Assembly: GCA_965197545.1 (NCBI GenBank)
Contig: CBDANJ010000006.1
Span: 1 to 64,000, forward strand
Source of the DNA: CATOSP01 sp965197545
GTDB lineage: Bacteria > Chloroflexota > Dehalococcoidia > Lucifugimonadales > UBA3495
Direction of reading: 5' to 3'
DNA: 64,000 nucleotides
The position numbers and the translations under genes are program-made. The number at the start of each line of letters is the position of its first letter. The stretch's first letter is position 1. This document shows positions 43,348-51,846 of the stretch, piece by piece. The notes below the pieces were generated by a model. The model saw nothing but the letters and a program-made list of their open reading frames with translations, was not told where the DNA came from and did not search any database.

Positions 43348-44316
43348 TTGCGCCAATACACCGTTAGACGGTTAATTCTCGGGGTCCCGACGATTCTCGG
43401 GGCTGCACTTCTAATCTTCGTCATCATGCGCGTGGCGCCGGGAGATGTGGCCAGCCTCATCGCAATCGGCGGCGCAGAAGGAGAGGAAGAGATAAATCAG
43501 GCCGCCCTGGACAAGATCCGGGAGCGCTTGGGGCTCGACGCCCCTCTGCACATGCAGTTCCTCAACTGGATGTGGGACCTGGCGCACTTCGACCTGGACG
43601 AGTCCCTCTGGTCACGCCAGCCAGTCAAAGACCTGCTAATCCGCAGATTCCCATTAACCTTGCAACTTTCCGCGATGGCCCTGGTCCTGTCCTGGATAAT
43701 CGCCATCCCGGTGGGGATTCTCTCGGCGGTCAAACAGGATAGCCCCTTGGACTACATCCCACGGTTCCTTAGCATCATAGGGCTAGCTACGCCCAATTTC
43801 TGGCTGGGCATTTTGATGCTCACCTACCTTGCGGCCTTCCTCGGCTGGGTGCCGGCCCTCACCTACCAGGCCCCCTGGCGCGCCCCGACGGAAAACTTCT
43901 CCCAGCTCATGTTGCCCGCAATCGTGCTGGGTACCGCCCTTGCCGCAATTCAGACGCGCATGACCCGCGCCACCATGCTGGAAGTGCTGCGTGAAGACTA
44001 TATCCGCACGGCCCGGGCCAAGGGATTGGGCAGCCGGGCGGTGTTGTGGCGTCATGCCCTGAAGAACGCCGCCATTCCGGTCCTGACCATTTCCGGGGGA
44101 CAGCTTAGCGGCCTCATCAGCGGTTCACTGGTAACCGAAGTGGTCTTCAATCTGCCCGGCCTGGGTCTCGCCACCGTAGACGCGGTCAGACTGAGGGACT
44201 ACCCGGTCATCCAAAACCTGGTGCTCTTCATCACCATCGTGCACATAGTCGTAAACCTGGGTGTGGACCTGCTCTACGCCTTCCTCGATCCCAGAATACG
44301 CTATTCGGACTATTAA
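43348..44316 (+). CDS. ABC transporter permease, DppB/OppB type
   Basis: 322-aa permease. RQYTVRRLILGVPTILGAAL, IFVIMRVAPGDVA and the EAA loop YIRTARAKGLGSRAVLWRHALKNA are family signatures, with about six membrane segments. The assigned start is TTG 43348, which is not certain. It precedes its partner permease by 38 bp and faces away from the binding-protein gene. Confidence 0.9.
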   Translation: MRQYTVRRLILGVPTILGAALLIFVIMRVAPGDVASLIAIGGAEGEEEINQAALDKIRERLGLDAPLHMQFLNWMWDLAHFDLDESLWSRQPVKDLLIRRFPLTLQLSAMALVLSWIIAIPVGILSAVKQDSPLDYIPRFLSIIGLATPNFWLGILMLTYLAAFLGWVPALTYQAPWRAPTENFSQLMLPAIVLGTALAAIQTRMTRATMLEVLREDYIRTARAKGLGSRAVLWRHALKNAAIPVLTISGGQLSGLISGSLVTEVVFNLPGLGLATVDAVRLRDYPVIQNLVLFITIVHIVVNLGVDLLYAFLDPRIRYSDY

Positions 44317-44354
44317 ACCTTTAAACCTTCACCTAACCCTCTTGGGGAGCGAGC

Positions 44355-45272
44355 ATGAACGTTAATCCCGGGACGCCGGCAACCGAACCGGTGTTGGTCA
44401 TCCCAGAAGCCCATTGGGTACGGCGCATCCGCTGGACCCGCCGGTTCCTGGCGAACAAGCCCCTTGGGGCGGTTGGCGCGGCCATAGTCCTATTCATGTT
44501 CTTTCTCAGCGCTTTCGGACCGTTCCTGACGCCCTACAACCCTATCGACATGGACTTTTTCGCGAAGTTGGAATCGCCCAACCGGTCTCACCCGCTGGGT
44601 ACCGACCTGTACGGACGGGACGTGCTGAGCAACATCATCGGCGGGGCGAAGATATCCATTTACGTTGGGTTTGCCTCGGTCATCGCGGGCACCGGGTTGG
44701 GGGCAGTATGGGGACTAACCAGCGGTTACACCGGGGGCAAGTACGACCTGTTCAGCCAGCGCCTCATCGACATCTTGCAGAGCATCCCGACCCTCGCGCT
44801 GGCGCTGGTCATCGTGGCGTCTCTGGGTTCCAGCCTGAACAACATCGTCATCGCCATAAGCATCGGATTGATAGCCACTTCAGCCCGGGTGGTGCGCTCT
44901 TCGGCAATAGTCATCCGCAACATGGATTACATCCTGGCCGCGGTCGCCATGGGGGCCAGTTGGCGGAGGATCGTGTTCAGCCACGTGATGCCCAACAGCT
45001 TCGCCCCGTATCTGATCGTGGCGACCGCCGCCCTGGGCGGGGCAATTTTGCAGGAAGCGTCTCTGAGCTTCCTGGGAGTGGGCGTGCCGCCTCCCCACCC
45101 GTCATGGGGCAGGATGCTATCGGGGATTGGAAGGGACTACTTCCTAATCGCTCCGTGGATGTCCCTGGCTCCGGGACTGGCCATAGTTCTTGTGGTGTTG
45201 GCCTTCAACCTGTTCGGGGACGCCCTGAGAGACATACTTGACCCGAGGCTCAGGGGAACAACCCGCCGGTAA
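44355..45272 (+). CDS. ABC transporter permease, DppC/OppC type
   Basis: 305-aa permease with HPLGTDLYGRDVLSNIIGGAKIS after the first membrane segment, the EAA loop (YILAAVAMGASWRRIVFSHV) and ASLSFLGVGVPPPHPSWGRM near the end. GGGGAGCG lies before the ATG. As in the first importer, no ATPase genes follow; the next genes are unrelated small membrane proteins. Confidence 0.93.
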   Translation: MNVNPGTPATEPVLVIPEAHWVRRIRWTRRFLANKPLGAVGAAIVLFMFFLSAFGPFLTPYNPIDMDFFAKLESPNRSHPLGTDLYGRDVLSNIIGGAKISIYVGFASVIAGTGLGAVWGLTSGYTGGKYDLFSQRLIDILQSIPTLALALVIVASLGSSLNNIVIAISIGLIATSARVVRSSAIVIRNMDYILAAVAMGASWRRIVFSHVMPNSFAPYLIVATAALGGAILQEASLSFLGVGVPPPHPSWGRMLSGIGRDYFLIAPWMSLAPGLAIVLVVLAFNLFGDALRDILDPRLRGTTRR

Positions 45273-45409
45273 ATCGGTTATTGGCCGGCTAGTGGTTAGA
45301 AGCGGCTAACTGGAAGTCACTACGGCGCCAAGTCTGCATAAACCCCTCTATCCGAGACCCAATTATTGACGATCGGCCACAAGCCGCCAAAATCAAGACT
45401 ACAGACAGG

Positions 45410-45646
45410 CTATCCGCTCTGGGTAATTCTGGCGGCCAGGACGCCCACCAGGGAAATCAGGGCGACGATGACCCCGCCGCCGATACCCAGGATAGCCAGC
45501 GTGAGACGGTCTATCCTGGTATTGAGTTGGTCTATCCGGGCATTGAGGGCGCGGATTTCCGCCCTCATGTCCTGGAGCGTGATGACTACCTGCTCCATTT
45601 GCCCTTCTAGCCGCCCTAGGCGGGAATCGTCGGTTGAGATTGCCAT
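45410..45646 (-). CDS. Small coiled-coil membrane protein, tandem copy 1
   Basis: 78-aa protein: RLGRLEGQMEQVVITLQDM and IRALNARIDQLNTRIDRL give a coiled coil, then one hydrophobic segment LAILGIGGGVIVALISLVGVLAARI. It is nearly identical to the next gene on the same strand, but has an extra seven-residue coil unit (NARIDQL). The start is the ATG at 45646, aligned with the other copy. Similar in layout to the protein at 33489. Function unknown. Confidence 0.7.
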   Translation of the reverse strand: MAISTDDSRLGRLEGQMEQVVITLQDMRAEIRALNARIDQLNTRIDRLTLAILGIGGGVIVALISLVGVLAARITQSG

Positions 45647-45684
45647 TGCCAACTTTTCCCCGTGAAATTAAAGCTACGCGCAGG

Positions 45685-45900
45685 CTATCCGCTCTGAGTA
45701 ATTCTGGCGGCCAGGACGCCCACCAGGGAAATCAGGGCGACGATGACCCCGCCGCCGATACCCAGGATAGCCAGCGTGAGCCGGTCTATCCTGGTATTGA
45801 GAGATCGGATTTCCGCCCGCATGTCCTGGAGCATGATGGCTACCTGCTCCATTTGCCCTTCTAGCCGCCCTAGGCGGGAATCGTCGGTTGAGATTGCCAT
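45685..45900 (-). CDS. Small coiled-coil membrane protein, tandem copy 2
   Basis: 71-aa near copy of the neighbouring protein, lacking one heptad of the coil. DNA similarity extends beyond the coding region into the 3' flank (CAGGCTATCCGCTCTG), so the pair arose by recent tandem duplication. Same predicted layout: cytoplasmic or external coiled coil and one C-terminal membrane segment. Confidence 0.7.
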   Translation of the reverse strand: MAISTDDSRLGRLEGQMEQVAIMLQDMRAEIRSLNTRIDRLTLAILGIGGGVIVALISLVGVLAARITQSG

Positions 45901-45949
45901 CGACAGCCTGCCCCATCAAGTGATTGACTACTGACAACGCGCCGCCGCC

Positions 45950-46876
45950 TCACCGCACGAACTGGGGCAGGATCTCCGTTCCCATGATCTCAAGCTGTTC
46001 CATGGTCTCCTCGGCGGGACACAGTGGCCGGACCACGAACTTCTGGGCCCCAGCGTCTACGTAGCGGGAAATGGTCTGGCAGATCTGCTCCGTAGACCCA
46101 AGGGCGCTGTACTCCGTGAAGTGGGCCCCGGGGCGGGCGCGGGTGATGTACCTCTCAGACTTGGCTTCGGCTTCCTCGGAAGTGGGAGCGACGTAGTAAC
46201 CCAGCAGAACGCCGACGTGGTCGTCCTCGATCTCCCGGCCATGTTCGGCGGCGGTGCTGAACATGATTTCCCGGCCCTCAGTGATCTCCTCTGGTGTGGC
46301 GCTTGAGACAAGCCAACCATCACCCACCCGGCCCACTCGTCTGGCCGCGGCGGCGCTGCGGCCCCCGATCCATACCGGCGTGGAGGGCTCCAGGAAGGGC
46401 TTGGGGGTAACCGTCACGTTATGACAACTGTAGAACATACCCTCATGGGTGACGTTCTCCTCCTCCCAGAGGCGGCGCATTAGTTGGATGGCTTCATCGG
46501 TACGGCGGCCCCGGTCTTCCTTGGAGACTCCGCAGGCCTCGTATTCCTCTGGCTCTTCCTGACCCAGGCCCACGGCCGGGAAAAAGCGCCCCTGGGACAG
46601 ATAGTCCAGTGTGGCGATCTGTTTGGCCAGCACGACGGGATTTCTAAGCGGCATGGCCAGCACGCTCGTGCCAAACTTCATCCGGTCAGAGTAGGCGGCC
46701 ACCATGGAAAGGGCGATCATCGGCTCCAAGCTGAACCTGTCGCTAACGATCCTGTCGCTGAGCCAGATGGAATCGTAGCCATGTTTGTCTCCGATCTCGA
46801 CCAACTCGCGGAGAAATCCGGGGGCTCCGCCTCCCTGGCCGAATGCTCCGGGTACGTAGCCTATGGCGATGCTCAT
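45950..46876 (-). CDS. LLM-class flavin-dependent oxidoreductase
   Basis: 308-aa luciferase-like barrel, closest in style to F420-dependent dehydrogenases. EIGDKHGYDSIWLSDRIV, MKFGTSVLAMPLRNPVVLAKQIATLD, FFPAVGLGQEEPEEYEACG and PVWIGGRSAAAARRVGRVGDGW are typical. The ATG follows AAGGAG. Use of F420 or FMN and the substrate cannot be decided from sequence. Such genes are expanded in SAR202-type Chloroflexota, which fits the proposed host. Confidence 0.9.
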   Translation of the reverse strand: MSIAIGYVPGAFGQGGGAPGFLRELVEIGDKHGYDSIWLSDRIVSDRFSLEPMIALSMVAAYSDRMKFGTSVLAMPLRNPVVLAKQIATLDYLSQGRFFPAVGLGQEEPEEYEACGVSKEDRGRRTDEAIQLMRRLWEEENVTHEGMFYSCHNVTVTPKPFLEPSTPVWIGGRSAAAARRVGRVGDGWLVSSATPEEITEGREIMFSTAAEHGREIEDDHVGVLLGYYVAPTSEEAEAKSERYITRARPGAHFTEYSALGSTEQICQTISRYVDAGAQKFVVRPLCPAEETMEQLEIMGTEILPQFVR

Positions 46877-46972
46877 GGCCGCTCCTTCTAAATCTTGGTA
46901 AATCCGGTGGCCCTTGTCCGGGGTTATATAAAGGTTCCGGTCCGGCGCGCTACCGGAACGCCGGGGGAAGAC

Positions 46973-47392
46973 TCAAGAACGCGGTGTTGACTCCCTGGTG
47001 ATGATGCGGACTATCTCGGGCGGAATTAGCACACCGCTATTCTCCAACGCCGCTAACTCTTGCTCGATGCGTTTCCGCTCCGCCTTCAGCGCCTGTCGGC
47101 GGCCTTCTTCCCGGCCCTTTTGCCTTGCCCGTTTCTCAATCGCTTCTTTTGCCGCAAATATCATGCTTGCCACCCCATAAACTAGGAGTGTCGATGGGAA
47201 CAGCAGCAACGAGGCGACTATTATCACCCCGTCCTGTCTATTGATGGTCAATTCGTGAAGGTAGCCGAGACCCCACACTCCAGCGAGAAAGGTAGAATTA
47301 TGGATTCCTACTGCAATGAGCGCAGAGGCACTAATAGATGCCGAACCGTCGGCCAGGAGCCAGGCCGGGTAACGTCCGCCACTATCATCCAT
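46973..47392 (-). CDS. Small membrane protein with basic coiled coil
   Basis: 139-aa protein with two hydrophobic segments (about residues 20-40 and 52-76; VIIVASLLLFPSTLLVYGVAS) and a Lys/Arg/Glu-rich helix (AIEKRARQKGREEGRRQALKAERKRIEQELA) that likely lies in the cytoplasm. The start is uncertain: GTG 47404 or ATG 47392. No family recognised. A type B MITE lies just upstream of the start. Confidence 0.55.
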   Translation of the reverse strand: MDDSGGRYPAWLLADGSASISASALIAVGIHNSTFLAGVWGLGYLHELTINRQDGVIIVASLLLFPSTLLVYGVASMIFAAKEAIEKRARQKGREEGRRQALKAERKRIEQELAALENSGVLIPPEIVRIITRESTPRS

Positions 47393-47436
47393 TATATCAC
47401 CCACGCGCGTCCCGTTTGCCTAGAACGCTGCGCCCC

Positions 47437-47636
47437 GCAGGGTCTTTCAATTGTACTTTCGAGAGTACGATACAGACTTAACCGTCGTCCTGGCGAAGGC
47501 CGGGAGCCATGAATCCTACGCGTGAGCGGACGTTCTAAAGCGAAGATTTACTAGATTCCGGCTCAAAGCCTGCCCCGTACTGGATACGGGGGCCGGAACG
47601 ACGGGTTGGGGCAATGCTGACAATTGAAAGACCCTG
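47437..47636. mobile_element. MITE-like element type B (200 bp)
   Basis: Bounded by a perfect 17-bp terminal inverted repeat (CAGGGTCTTTCAATTGT / ACAATTGAAAGACCCTG) and flanked exactly by a 10-bp direct repeat CTGCGCCCCG (47427-47436 and 47637-47646). It is non-coding. The ends resemble those of the type A element (CAGGG-y-CTTTy), which suggests movement by related transposases. Confidence 0.92.
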
Positions 47637-47659
47637 CTGCGCCCCGGCCGATCCTAGTC

Positions 47660-48598
47660 CTACCCTATAGGTTCCATCCCCGCTTCGGCGCGGGCGTCGT
47701 TTATGTGCTCCAAGATGCGCACACTGAGAGGGGCCATTTCATAGCCGATGTCGGCCAACATACGGCTGTTGTCCACCATATAGATGTGAGGGACCGCCTG
47801 GTCACCGGTCGTGATCTGGGCGTCGGGTATGAAACTACGGACCTGGTCCGCCATGTCCTTGATCGTTGCCAGGTGGCCGCCGCTGATATAGATACGGTGG
47901 TCCAATTGGCTGCTCAAGGCAGCCCGGACGAAGATCTCGGCGGCGTCCTCGGCGTGGATCATCGGAGAGGGCTCATCCTGGTGAAAGGGCATCGAGATGG
48001 GCTGACCTATGGCAGGCAATGAGACCATCAGACCGCCGATCATCCCCGTCATCCCGGTGACCCGGCCATGCCCGAACACCGTGCAAATGCGGATTCCCAC
48101 ACAGTCCAGACCATAACGTTCGTTGTATTTTTGGGCGGCGAAATCGTTGGCGGCCTTGGTCATCCCGTATACGTTGACCGGGGCCGCAAGATCGTCTTCA
48201 TTGACCGGCCTATCACCAAAGGTATCCTGCACGCCGTAAGCGGCGATGGAGCTTGCGTAGACCACCCGTTGCACACCCGTCCAGCGGGCCACCTCGAAGA
48301 CGTTGTTGGCGCCCTGAATGTTGATCAACATTCCGAAATGAGGCCGGTCTTCAGTGTCGGGGGGCAAGAGGGCCGCCATGTGGATGATGCGGTCGACATT
48401 GTGGGTGTTGATCGCTTCCAGCAGGTGGGGAAACTGAGTGATGTCGCCCCGGTACACGCTGATCCGGTCCAGGTAGGGCGTGAGGTTGGCCCGAGGAGGC
48501 GCGAGGTCGAAGCAAACGACTTCCTCACCCCGCTCCACCAATTTCCGCACAATGCGGTTTCCAATGAAGCCGGTTCCGCCGGTGACCATAGTTGTCAT
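47660..48598 (-). CDS. NAD-dependent epimerase/dehydratase (extended SDR)
   Basis: 312-aa Rossmann-fold enzyme. The cofactor loop VTGGTGFIGNRIVRKL is at the N-terminus, with Asp at the end of strand 2 (VVCFDLA) favouring NAD. The catalytic Ser-Tyr-Lys set is represented by ASSIAAYG and VYGMTKAANDF. The start is the ATG at 48598; GGGAGA precedes it. Possible roles include nucleotide-sugar or threonine-type dehydrogenation; undefined. Confidence 0.88.
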   Translation of the reverse strand: MTTMVTGGTGFIGNRIVRKLVERGEEVVCFDLAPPRANLTPYLDRISVYRGDITQFPHLLEAINTHNVDRIIHMAALLPPDTEDRPHFGMLINIQGANNVFEVARWTGVQRVVYASSIAAYGVQDTFGDRPVNEDDLAAPVNVYGMTKAANDFAAQKYNERYGLDCVGIRICTVFGHGRVTGMTGMIGGLMVSLPAIGQPISMPFHQDEPSPMIHAEDAAEIFVRAALSSQLDHRIYISGGHLATIKDMADQVRSFIPDAQITTGDQAVPHIYMVDNSRMLADIGYEMAPLSVRILEHINDARAEAGMEPIG

Positions 48599-48848
48599 GG
48601 GACGTCTCCCTGGCAATGAATGGAGTTCCCGGAGACCGGCGAACCGCCAAAGAACGGCCTACGAACGGCACCGGGGTTCGCCCATAATACAAACGCCGCC
48701 AGCGCCATGCAATCCCCGCCAACCTGTGACGGATGACTATTTCGTTACTGATTCGGCGCTCAGATTTCGAGACTGAAGCAAGTCATGTTGACTTTCGTTC
48801 ACCCTTCCTGATACGCTTTTCCGAAGTCATTTGCAGAGGTGTGCGGAG

Positions 48849-49985
48849 ATGGCTAAACGCCTGTTCAAGGAACTGGAGAGGGCTTACGGATTCGATGAAG
48901 TTGCGATAGTTCCCGGTCAGGTCACCATCAACCCGGACATGACCTCGACCAAGATGACCATCGGCCAACACAGCTTCGACATTCCTTTCCTGGCGTCGGC
49001 GATGGACGGAGCGGTATCCCCCCAGTTCGCGGCTATGATGCACCAAATGGGCGGTCTGGGAGTCCTGAATGCAGAGGGGCTTTACACGCGGTACGAAGAC
49101 CCTTACTCGGTGCTGGAAGAGATAACATCCATGCCCCAGGCCGAGGCCACGGAGTACCTGCAACAGGTCTACTCGGAGCCGATACAAGAACACCTCATCG
49201 GCGAAAGGGTGCAGGAGATACGCAAGTCCGGCGCGATCTGCGCCGTCTCATTTACACCCCAAACCACCAAACGCATGTCTCCGATCGCCGTTGAAGCCGG
49301 AGCCGACATCCTGGTGGTCCAGTCCACCGTGACAACGGCGCGGCACATGTCCCGCAGCTACCGCGGCCTGATATTTTCCGAGCTGATAGAGGCGCTGAAG
49401 GTGCCGGTGGTGGTGGGCAACTGCGTCACCTACGAAGTGGCGCAAGAGTTGATGGAGACAGGCATCGACGGTATCCTCGTGGGAGTCGGACCCGGCGCGG
49501 CCTGCACGACCAGAGAAGTGGTCGGAGTGGGAGTGCCCCAGGTGACCGCGACACTGGAATGCGCCGCAGCCCGTGAGGACTACTACCGGCGCACGGGACG
49601 GTACGTGACGGTGATCACCGACGGAGGACTTCGGACCGGGGGCGACATTTGTAAGGCCATCGTCAGCGGGGCCGACGGCGTAATGCTGGGCACACCTTTC
49701 GCCCAGGCCGAAGAGGCGCCGGGACGCGGGTTCAACTGGGGAATGGCCAATCCCCATCCGGAGCTTCCCAGGGGCACGAGGATCAGCGTCGGCACCAAGG
49801 GCAGCTTGAATCAGATCCTCTACGGCCCGACAACCATGACCGACGGGACCCAAAACTTCATGGGCGCGTTGCGGGTGGCGATGGGTATGTGCGGGGCGTA
49901 CACCATCCGCGACCTGCACAAGGCCGACATGATCGTCGCGCCAGCCATCAAGACGGAAGGTAAGTTCTACCAGATGGTAACATAG
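48849..49985 (+). CDS. GuaB3-family IMP dehydrogenase-related protein
   Basis: 378-aa TIM-barrel protein of the IMPDH/GMPR superfamily without CBS domains. DEVAIVPGQVTINPDMTST, DIPFLASAMDGAVSP, the catalytic-loop Cys219 in GPGAACTTREVVGVGVPQ, TDGGLRTGGDICKAIVSGA and VMLGTPFAQAEEAPG are visible. This group (GuaB3) occurs in actinobacteria, cyanobacteria and Chloroflexota; cyanobacterial GuaB3 has been reported as a GMP reductase-type enzyme, whereas others are unproven. The ATG 48849 is preferred over the earlier in-frame codon at 48831. Confidence 0.9.
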   Translation: MAKRLFKELERAYGFDEVAIVPGQVTINPDMTSTKMTIGQHSFDIPFLASAMDGAVSPQFAAMMHQMGGLGVLNAEGLYTRYEDPYSVLEEITSMPQAEATEYLQQVYSEPIQEHLIGERVQEIRKSGAICAVSFTPQTTKRMSPIAVEAGADILVVQSTVTTARHMSRSYRGLIFSELIEALKVPVVVGNCVTYEVAQELMETGIDGILVGVGPGAACTTREVVGVGVPQVTATLECAAAREDYYRRTGRYVTVITDGGLRTGGDICKAIVSGADGVMLGTPFAQAEEAPGRGFNWGMANPHPELPRGTRISVGTKGSLNQILYGPTTMTDGTQNFMGALRVAMGMCGAYTIRDLHKADMIVAPAIKTEGKFYQMVT

Positions 49986-50288
49986 GCGGATCGAGTCCCT
50001 CGCCCATCTCCCTGTAATTGCCTCCTCCGCATACGGCCCATAATGTCGGCTTCAGACCAGCAGTTGTCCATTCACGCCTCTGACCGGGGCATACCTTTGC
50101 GGGACCACGCCCATAGCTACCGCTGACACCAAGAAACTATCTCACCATGAGGCTTCCCCAGTGTCTCTCCCACCGTTGCCTCGGCCTGGTCCACTCTGAA
50201 CAGTTACATCAGGCTAACACCCTCGACAATTCGCGCAGCATCCACTAAGTTATAGGCAATCAACGATGACCAATGGGAGGACAGCATC
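49986..50288. other. Intergenic region upstream of the UGSC gene
   Basis: 303 bp without a supportable gene or RNA. Near the end GGGAGG (50275-50280) serves as ribosome-binding site of the selenoprotein gene, eight bases before its ATG. Confidence 0.5.
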
Positions 50289-50834
50289 ATGCCGGACTCA
50301 GGGGACACCATTCGCATCCTCGACCCCAGCGCCGAGGATGTGCCCGAGGAAAAGGGCCTCAATCCCAACCTTCCCAGTCTTCGCGGCAAGGTAATCGGCC
50401 TCCTGGAGAACCGCAAATACCACGCCGACTCCTTCTTGGACGAACTCAAGGACGTCCTAGTCAACGACTACGGCGCGGACAAGGTCATCTACGCCCATAA
50501 ATTCAGCTACAGCGCGCCCTGCGCCACCGAGACGCTGGACACGCTGTCCCAGGAGTGCGACGTGGTAATCCACGGCGTGGCGGATTGAGGGTCCTGCACG
50601 ACGTGGGGTCTCCACGACACAGTGATCACCGAGACAAAGGGAGTGCCTTCCCTTAGCGTCATCACCAGCTCCTTCACGCGGGCGGCCCATGCGCGCACCT
50701 CTACGCTGGGTATGCCCGGCGCGCGAATCGTAGTAATCCCCAGCCCTCTTGCCACCCGATCAGTCGCCGAGGTACGGCAGATGGCCCACGAATTCGCACC
50801 CGAAATCGTCGGGTTGCTGACGGAGCAGGCATAG
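50289..50834 (+). CDS. UGSC family selenoprotein (Sec at codon 100)
   Basis: The frame from ATG 50289 runs through TGA at 50586-50588 and on to TAG at 50832-50834: 181 residues with Sec100. The recoded codon is followed by GGG TCC TGC, giving U-G-S-C, the motif that names the UGSC (seleno)protein family. Homology is continuous on both sides: GKVIGLLENRKYHADSFLD before, TETKGVPSLSVITSSFTRAA and PGARIVVIPSPLATRS after. A near-perfect SECIS hairpin follows the TGA. The fold looks like a Rossmann-like half; a thiol/selenol redox reaction is likely, but the substrate is unknown. Annotation pipelines would split it into two ORFs. Confidence 0.9.
50602..50616 (+). promoter_or_regulatory. Bacterial SECIS hairpin of the UGSC gene
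   Basis: CGTGG (50602-50606) and CCACG (50612-50616) form a five-bp stem around the loop GGTCT, the same as the E. coli fdhF SECIS loop core. The first G of the loop is 19 bases after the TGA, close to the E. coli spacing. It should bind SelB. Confidence 0.85.
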
Positions 50835-50986
50835 ACACTGTTTGAAATTGGGAAGTCCTGGATGAGGGGATTATTGGAGCAATGAGTCACTTGAGCCTGC
50901 AAGACGGCGCTTGGCGCGCCTTCATTATAGAATCGCCTATGCCAAGATGACACGCTGGATTGTCGATAACGAGCGTGAATGGGGTA

Positions 50987-51343
50987 ATGCAACAGGCGCA
51001 GACCTATCGGAAACGCAGCCTGGAATATCTGAGCAAGGCGTTCCAGGAACTGGAGGCCGGAGATCTGACGCAAGCCTCCGAGAAGGGCTGGGGCGCGGCG
51101 GCCCAGATGGTCAAGGCTGTTGCCCACGACAAAGGAATGGAGCACCATTCTCACCGTTCCCTCCTGTTCGCGGCGCAAGACATCGAGAAGAACATCGGCG
51201 GTGATACGGCAACCCAGTTCGCATTCGCTGAGCAACTGCACAGGAATTTTTATGAGGATACGTTGGACCGGGCCGGCGTGACCATGCGCTTGGAGCAGGT
51301 CGCAGGTTTTGTTGACTCTTTGGATACACTGTTGCCGGCGTGA
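50987..51343 (+). CDS. PaREP1/HEPN-like helical protein (copy 3 of 4)
   Basis: 118-aa protein with GDLTQASEKGWGAAAQMVKAV and LHRNFYEDTLDRAGV. It is highly similar to the next gene, and both reading frames have the same length of 357 bp when counted from the ATG of MQQAQTY, so they are tandem duplicates. A GTG at 50975 is an alternative start. A role is unknown; it sits upstream of a DNA methyltransferase-nuclease gene. Confidence 0.72.
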   Translation: MQQAQTYRKRSLEYLSKAFQELEAGDLTQASEKGWGAAAQMVKAVAHDKGMEHHSHRSLLFAAQDIEKNIGGDTATQFAFAEQLHRNFYEDTLDRAGVTMRLEQVAGFVDSLDTLLPA

Positions 51344-51419
51344 ACCAATAGATACAGATAAACAGGAGGCATCAGGTGTCTAACGGGCTGGACTGCCGGA
51401 AAGGAGCGTGAATGAGGCA

Positions 51420-51776
51420 ATGCAGCAAGCCCAGACCTACCAGGAACGCAGCCGGGAATATCTGAGCAAGGCGTTCCAGGAACTGGCCGACGGTGACCTG
51501 ACCCAGGCCTCGGAGAAGGGCTGGGGCGCTGCTGCCCAGATGGTCAAAGCTGTTGCCAATGAGCGTGGACAAAGGCACTCTCAGCATAGGGATGTCCTGG
51601 GCATGGCGCAGGCGTTGGCCAGGGAGACCGGTAACCGGGATATGGAGATCGAATTCGCCTTAGCACGTGAATTGCACAGCAACTTCTATGAGGACACCCT
51701 GGACCACGAGGAAGTCGAATGGAGACTCCAGCGTGTGGAGCAGTTCGTGAATAGAGTCGAGCGCCTGTTGCATTAG
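51420..51776 (+). CDS. PaREP1/HEPN-like helical protein (copy 4 of 4)
   Basis: 118-aa tandem duplicate of the previous gene (SREYLSKAFQELADGDLTQ; LHSNFYEDTLDHEEVEWRL). The best ribosome-binding sequence AAGGAG (51401-51406) lies only one base before GTG 51408 and 13 before ATG 51420, so the start is open. It ends 70 bp before the methyltransferase gene on the same strand. Confidence 0.72.
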   Translation: MQQAQTYQERSREYLSKAFQELADGDLTQASEKGWGAAAQMVKAVANERGQRHSQHRDVLGMAQALARETGNRDMEIEFALARELHSNFYEDTLDHEEVEWRLQRVEQFVNRVERLLH

Positions 51777-51846
51777 GGCTGTCAACGGCCGTCCGGGGCT
51801 TCCCCGGCTCATGTAGAAACATACCTCCCCCCAAGGACCAATCATC

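Noticed and set aside
43119..43460. Minus-strand frame across the start of the DppB-type permease
   Set aside because: Shadow of the permease frame; composition biased and no family features.
50204..50464. Minus-strand 86-aa frame opposite the UGSC gene
   Set aside because: Mirror of the UGSC frame; no start signal.
50622..50834. Separate small gene after the UGSC TGA
   Set aside because: It is in frame with the upstream part, carries the second half of the UGSC domain, and has no ribosome-binding site.
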